From positions 1 to 33,408 of the forward strand of contig JANQMN010000133.1 of the NCBI GenBank assembly GCA_028280065.1: a stretch of DNA of 33,408 nucleotides, given 5' to 3'. Source of the stretch: Hahella sp. (GTDB lineage Bacteria; Pseudomonadota; Gammaproteobacteria; Pseudomonadales; Oleiphilaceae). Numbering within the stretch: position 1 is the first letter of the stretch; each line of letters begins with the position of its first letter. The notes under the pieces are model-generated. The model was not told the origin of the DNA, searched no databases, and worked only from the letters and a program-made list of their open reading frames with translations. Both the position numbers and the translations under genes were made by a program. This document shows positions 31,087 to 33,408 of this stretch, piece by piece.

Positions 31087-32322
31087 TTACCAATCACTGA
31101 CAACGAGATCGCCAACCGGCACCGAAATACAGGCTTGAATGCGATTTTGTTCCTTGGGAACCAAGGCTCCCGTCAGGGTATTGAAAATATCCCCCCCCTC
31201 ACGTTGACAGGTGCACTCGTGACAGATTCCCCGGCGACAGCCGTATTTCGGATGCAGTCCGGATTGCTCAGCCAATTCCAGCAGGGTTTTACCGCCGGGA
31301 GATTTTATTTTCTTGCCCGTCTTGGTGAACAGTACTTCAGCCTCTACCAGCATTAGATTGATTCCGGCCGCATCGACCAGGGCTGACGGCCGGGAAACAT
31401 TACCGAAATTTTCCTGTCGAATGGTGTCCGAAGGGACGTCAAGTTCCCGGGCAAACCTGATGGTTTTATCCATAAAACCAACGGGACCGCATAGATACAC
31501 AGCGCGTTGCGCCATATCTGGGCAATCCGACCTCAGGGAGTCGAGGCTAATCTGCTCACCGCAATGGGTTATCAATCTGAAGTTGCTCCACTGTTCGGAG
31601 AGCTGACTTAGCCAGATATTGAAGATCAGTTCATCGGCACGATTGGCATACAAAATCAATGTCACTTTCCGCTCAGGCTTTTCCGAGTAAAGTGTTTCCA
31701 GCATGGATTTAAAAGGGGTCACACCGCTGCCGGCAGCAATAAAGAGGACTTCTTTGGAGTTCTCCGCTATCGGCACTGATTCTTCACGACAGCTTTTTGT
31801 ATACAACTGTTCACTATCAAGCTGGTCACAGATAAATCTGCCAACCGCCTTACCAATGGCCAAAATATCTCCAACACGAAGGGTTTTATGCAAGTGATTG
31901 GAAATTCGACCTCCCGGAATCTTCTTGACGGTAATGGATATCAGCCCCCGTTCTGCAAATAAGGTTGGCGCCGATGAGATAGAGTAAAACCGGCGGTACC
32001 GCACCCCGTTGATTTCCGTTTCAAGCTGAATATGCTGACCGGCCAGAAACCCTTTCCAGAGGAAAGATGGCCTTAATATAAAGGTTTTCGCCTGGCGGGT
32101 TTCTTCTCCGATACTCACGACTTGAGCGTAATCTCTTTGCAGGCTGAGCAACGGATCGATCCTACATAACACATAGTCCATAAAGCATTGCACGCCGCCA
32201 AGCTGTTGCCGGAAGACCTGCCTTACGCCGTTTAACGAGCCGTTTACTTGAATGAAAAGAACATTCATACACCTTAGTATTGGAGAAAATTGCATGAGTC
32301 TGCTGGTGTCTTCGCTTGTCAT
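31087..32322 (-). CDS. desC: NAD(P)H-dependent ferredoxin reductase, DesC-like
   Basis: The 411-aa protein is a three-part electron-transfer flavoprotein. FAD-binding barrel: YRRFYSISSAP near 110. NAD(P) domain: LFIAAGSGVTPFKSML and VYLCGPVGFMD. C-terminal plant-type [2Fe-2S] ferredoxin with C362-x4-C367-x2-C370 and C398. It passes electrons from NAD(P)H to the desaturase encoded next. GAGGAAGG lies just before the ATG at 32322. Its promoter (TTGACT-17 bp-TACATT, 32364-32392) is bracketed by two operator copies. The first 45 residues (FIQVNGSLNGVRQVFRQQLGG) are extra to the FAD domain. Confidence 0.9.
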   Translation of the reverse strand: MTSEDTSRLMQFSPILRCMNVLFIQVNGSLNGVRQVFRQQLGGVQCFMDYVLCRIDPLLSLQRDYAQVVSIGEETRQAKTFILRPSFLWKGFLAGQHIQLETEINGVRYRRFYSISSAPTLFAERGLISITVKKIPGGRISNHLHKTLRVGDILAIGKAVGRFICDQLDSEQLYTKSCREESVPIAENSKEVLFIAAGSGVTPFKSMLETLYSEKPERKVTLILYANRADELIFNIWLSQLSEQWSNFRLITHCGEQISLDSLRSDCPDMAQRAVYLCGPVGFMDKTIRFARELDVPSDTIRQENFGNVSRPSALVDAAGINLMLVEAEVLFTKTGKKIKSPGGKTLLELAEQSGLHPKYGCRRGICHECTCQREGGDIFNTLTGALVPKEQNRIQACISVPVGDLVVSDW

Positions 32323-32345
32323 TAGCCTTCCTCACCCTTCTTTTT

Positions 32346-32362
32346 AGTGTACAACTGTTCAC
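32346..32362 (+). promoter_or_regulatory. DesT/FabR-type operator, site 1
   Basis: AGTGTACAACTGTTCAC, a near-palindrome (GTGTACA-AC-TGTTCAC). It covers the expected transcription start of desC. It matches site 2 on the other strand at 15 of 17 positions. It resembles the GTGAAC-like palindromes of the DesT/FabR family as I recall them. Confidence 0.68.
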
Positions 32363-32363
32363 A

Positions 32364-32392
32364 AATGTAAAACCAACTGAAATTTAAGTCAA
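32364..32392 (-). promoter_or_regulatory. Sigma-70 promoter of the desC-desB operon
   Basis: On the minus strand, -35 TTGACT (complement of 32387-32392), a 17-bp spacer and -10 TACATT (complement of 32364-32369). The predicted start falls near 32357, about 35 bp before the desC ATG. Confidence 0.6.
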
Positions 32393-32404
32393 CACTTGTA
32401 CACT
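32388..32404 (-). promoter_or_regulatory. DesT/FabR-type operator, site 2
   Basis: On the minus strand AGTGTACAAGTGTTGAC, identical to site 1 except at two positions. It overlaps the -35 hexamer of the desC promoter. The centres of the two sites are 42 bp apart, four helical turns, so two dimers could bind the same face. Confidence 0.68.
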
Positions 32405-32526
32405 GAGTTTTGATTCGCAATAATTCTTTCCACGCTATTTTGTGATGAGGAGCAAACTTTTAGGTTTGATTCTCAACATTTCAGAAATGACTGTTTCGTA
32501 TAAATAAGCAGCATGAGTAAAACCGA

Positions 32527-33162
32527 ATGATGAGCCGGGAGGCGAAAAAGAACCTCACCAGAAGAGCCTTGATGGACGCAGCCTTAAATCTGGTAGGGGA
32601 AGGTGAAAACTTTGCACGTATCAGTTTACGGGAGGTGGCAAAAAACGCCGGTGTTGTACCAACTTCCTTTTATCGGCATTTTCGGGACATGGAAGAACTA
32701 GGCCTGAATATTGTGGATGATCTGGGCATGCTACTACGCAAATTGATGCGTTCCGCTCGTCAAGCGGATAACTATCTGGAGGATCTAACGCAAAAATCCA
32801 TCGACACTTATGCTGACTTTGTTGTCCGACACCAGAATCATTTTTACTTCATGTGCCAATGCCGTACTGGGGGAACGCCTGCTTTACGCAATGCGATTCG
32901 CCAGGAACTGAGATTCTTTGCCAATGAACTGGCTGCCGATATCTGCCAACAACCATCTTTAGCAAAGGTAAGCCAGGAGGATCTTGAACTGATCGCACAG
33001 CATATTGTGGCTACAGTTGCGGAAACGACGATCGACCTCCTGGACCTTGCGGGAACTCAACGCAACTTTCGCCATGATTACACTAAACAACTACAAAAGA
33101 AACTGAGGCTTATTTGGTTAGGGGCCCGCGTGTGGCGTTCGCACAGACAAGAAAACGTTTGA
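32527..33162 (+). CDS. desT: TetR-family fatty-acid desaturation regulator, FabR/DesT-like
   Basis: The 211-aa protein resembles FabR/DesT closely in the HTH: NLTRRALMDAALNLV, then FARISLREVAKNAGVVPTSF and YRHFRDMEELGLNIVDD (residues about 25-70). The ligand domain has FFANELAADI and ends RLIWLGARVWRSHRQ. Family members sense the ratio of unsaturated to saturated acyl-CoA and repress desaturase or fabA/fabB genes. It is divergent from desC-desB, with two matching operators between. The start is ATG-ATG (32527 or 32530) with a poor ribosome site. Confidence 0.9.
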   Translation: MMSREAKKNLTRRALMDAALNLVGEGENFARISLREVAKNAGVVPTSFYRHFRDMEELGLNIVDDLGMLLRKLMRSARQADNYLEDLTQKSIDTYADFVVRHQNHFYFMCQCRTGGTPALRNAIRQELRFFANELAADICQQPSLAKVSQEDLELIAQHIVATVAETTIDLLDLAGTQRNFRHDYTKQLQKKLRLIWLGARVWRSHRQENV

Positions 33163-33330
33163 CATAAGTCTAAGTAACCTATACCGTGCCAGCAGCTTGA
33201 AAGTAAGTCTATTTTTTAAAATCTTCATTTCGTCACATTTCAAGTACGTCCTGTAGCTTCTAAATTCCAGTTTATTTTTCCCGCTATTCATGCCTTATGA
33301 AGGCCATAACCTAGTACCTCGACACATTAA
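33163..33330. other. Intergenic region after desT
   Basis: 168 AT-rich bases. No gene, hairpin with U-run or recognisable insertion-sequence end could be seen. Confidence 0.4.
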
Positions 33331-33408
33331 TTATGCACATTTGAGCTGACTATAAGCCCGAGTAAATTTCTCTCTGGCTTTTTCAACATTAAACATCCAT
33401 TTGATTGT
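33331..33408 (-). mobile_element. C-terminal end of a probable IS630-family transposase (cut by window)
   Basis: On the minus strand the frame from the window edge reads 25 residues to a TAA at 33331: IKWMFNVEKAREKFTRAY is the informative part. The W-x-F-x4-A-R-x-K-[FL]-x-R-x-Y pattern is the usual ending of IS630-type transposases, as I recall it. The catalytic DDE residues and both terminal repeats lie outside or could not be found. A short match, so moderate confidence. Confidence 0.45.

Overview
The window looks like chromosomal DNA of a marine-type gammaproteobacterium of the Pseudomonadales/Oceanospirillales kind. This rests on gene content: long PstC/PstA permeases, a desT-desC-desB style desaturase module, an NDH-SelD fusion, acetoacetyl-CoA reductase and an LpoB-type lipoprotein. 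It is a family-level inference and no species can be named. Most of the window is ordinary housekeeping and accessory metabolism. No rRNA, tRNA, CRISPR array or prophage was seen. The only mobile DNA is what looks like the last 25 codons of an IS630-type transposase at the right edge.

Layout: (1) 1-1378, the 3' end of a FtsX/LolE-type ABC permease overlapping a periplasmic LolA-like protein. (2) 1547-2773, a PhaB-type reductase and, convergent to it, a gamma-glutamylcyclotransferase-like protein. (3) 8440-2818, a leftward pstC-pstA-pstB-phoU phosphate uptake operon without pstS. (4) 11530-8676, a PilZ protein and an orphan molybdopterin oxidoreductase. (5) 11667-18583, rightward genes: a CBS protein, YbfF-like esterase, AnsA, a DEDDh exonuclease, an Ap4A phosphorylase-like protein, a QseG-like lipoprotein and the NDH-SelD fusion. 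(6) 19630-20126, leftward patatin lipoprotein, a small exported repeat protein and an HxlR regulator. (7) 20626-23194, a GlxA-type AraC regulator divergent from a SnoaL-like protein, then a second, stand-alone phoU. (8) 23249-28627, leftward membrane, EF-hand, PQQ-type sugar dehydrogenase, TPR lipoprotein, LpoB and discoidin-like genes. (9) 28726-33162, a desaturase operon (ferredoxin reductase, desaturase, unknown 347-aa protein) divergent from a FabR/DesT-type TetR regulator.

The most informative non-coding signals are regulatory. Two near-identical inverted repeats (ACTTGCAT-N3-GCAAGTA) lie in front of the hxlR-like gene and in front of the small exported protein, which suggests an autoregulated two-gene regulon. 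Two 17-bp sites, identical at 15 of 17 positions and in opposite orientation, bracket a good -35/-10 promoter upstream of the desaturase operon, as expected for a DesT/FabR repressor. A 38-bp exactly centred dyad with a symmetric ATTATAAT core lies between the GlxA-type regulator and the SnoaL gene. A strong hairpin lies between the reductase and desaturase genes.

I found no clear case for a wholly new multi-gene system. The best candidates for something undescribed are the HxlR/EPxYLN-protein pair, the unknown 347-aa protein in the desaturase operon, the QseG-like lipoprotein beside SelD with no kinase, and the stand-alone PhoU.
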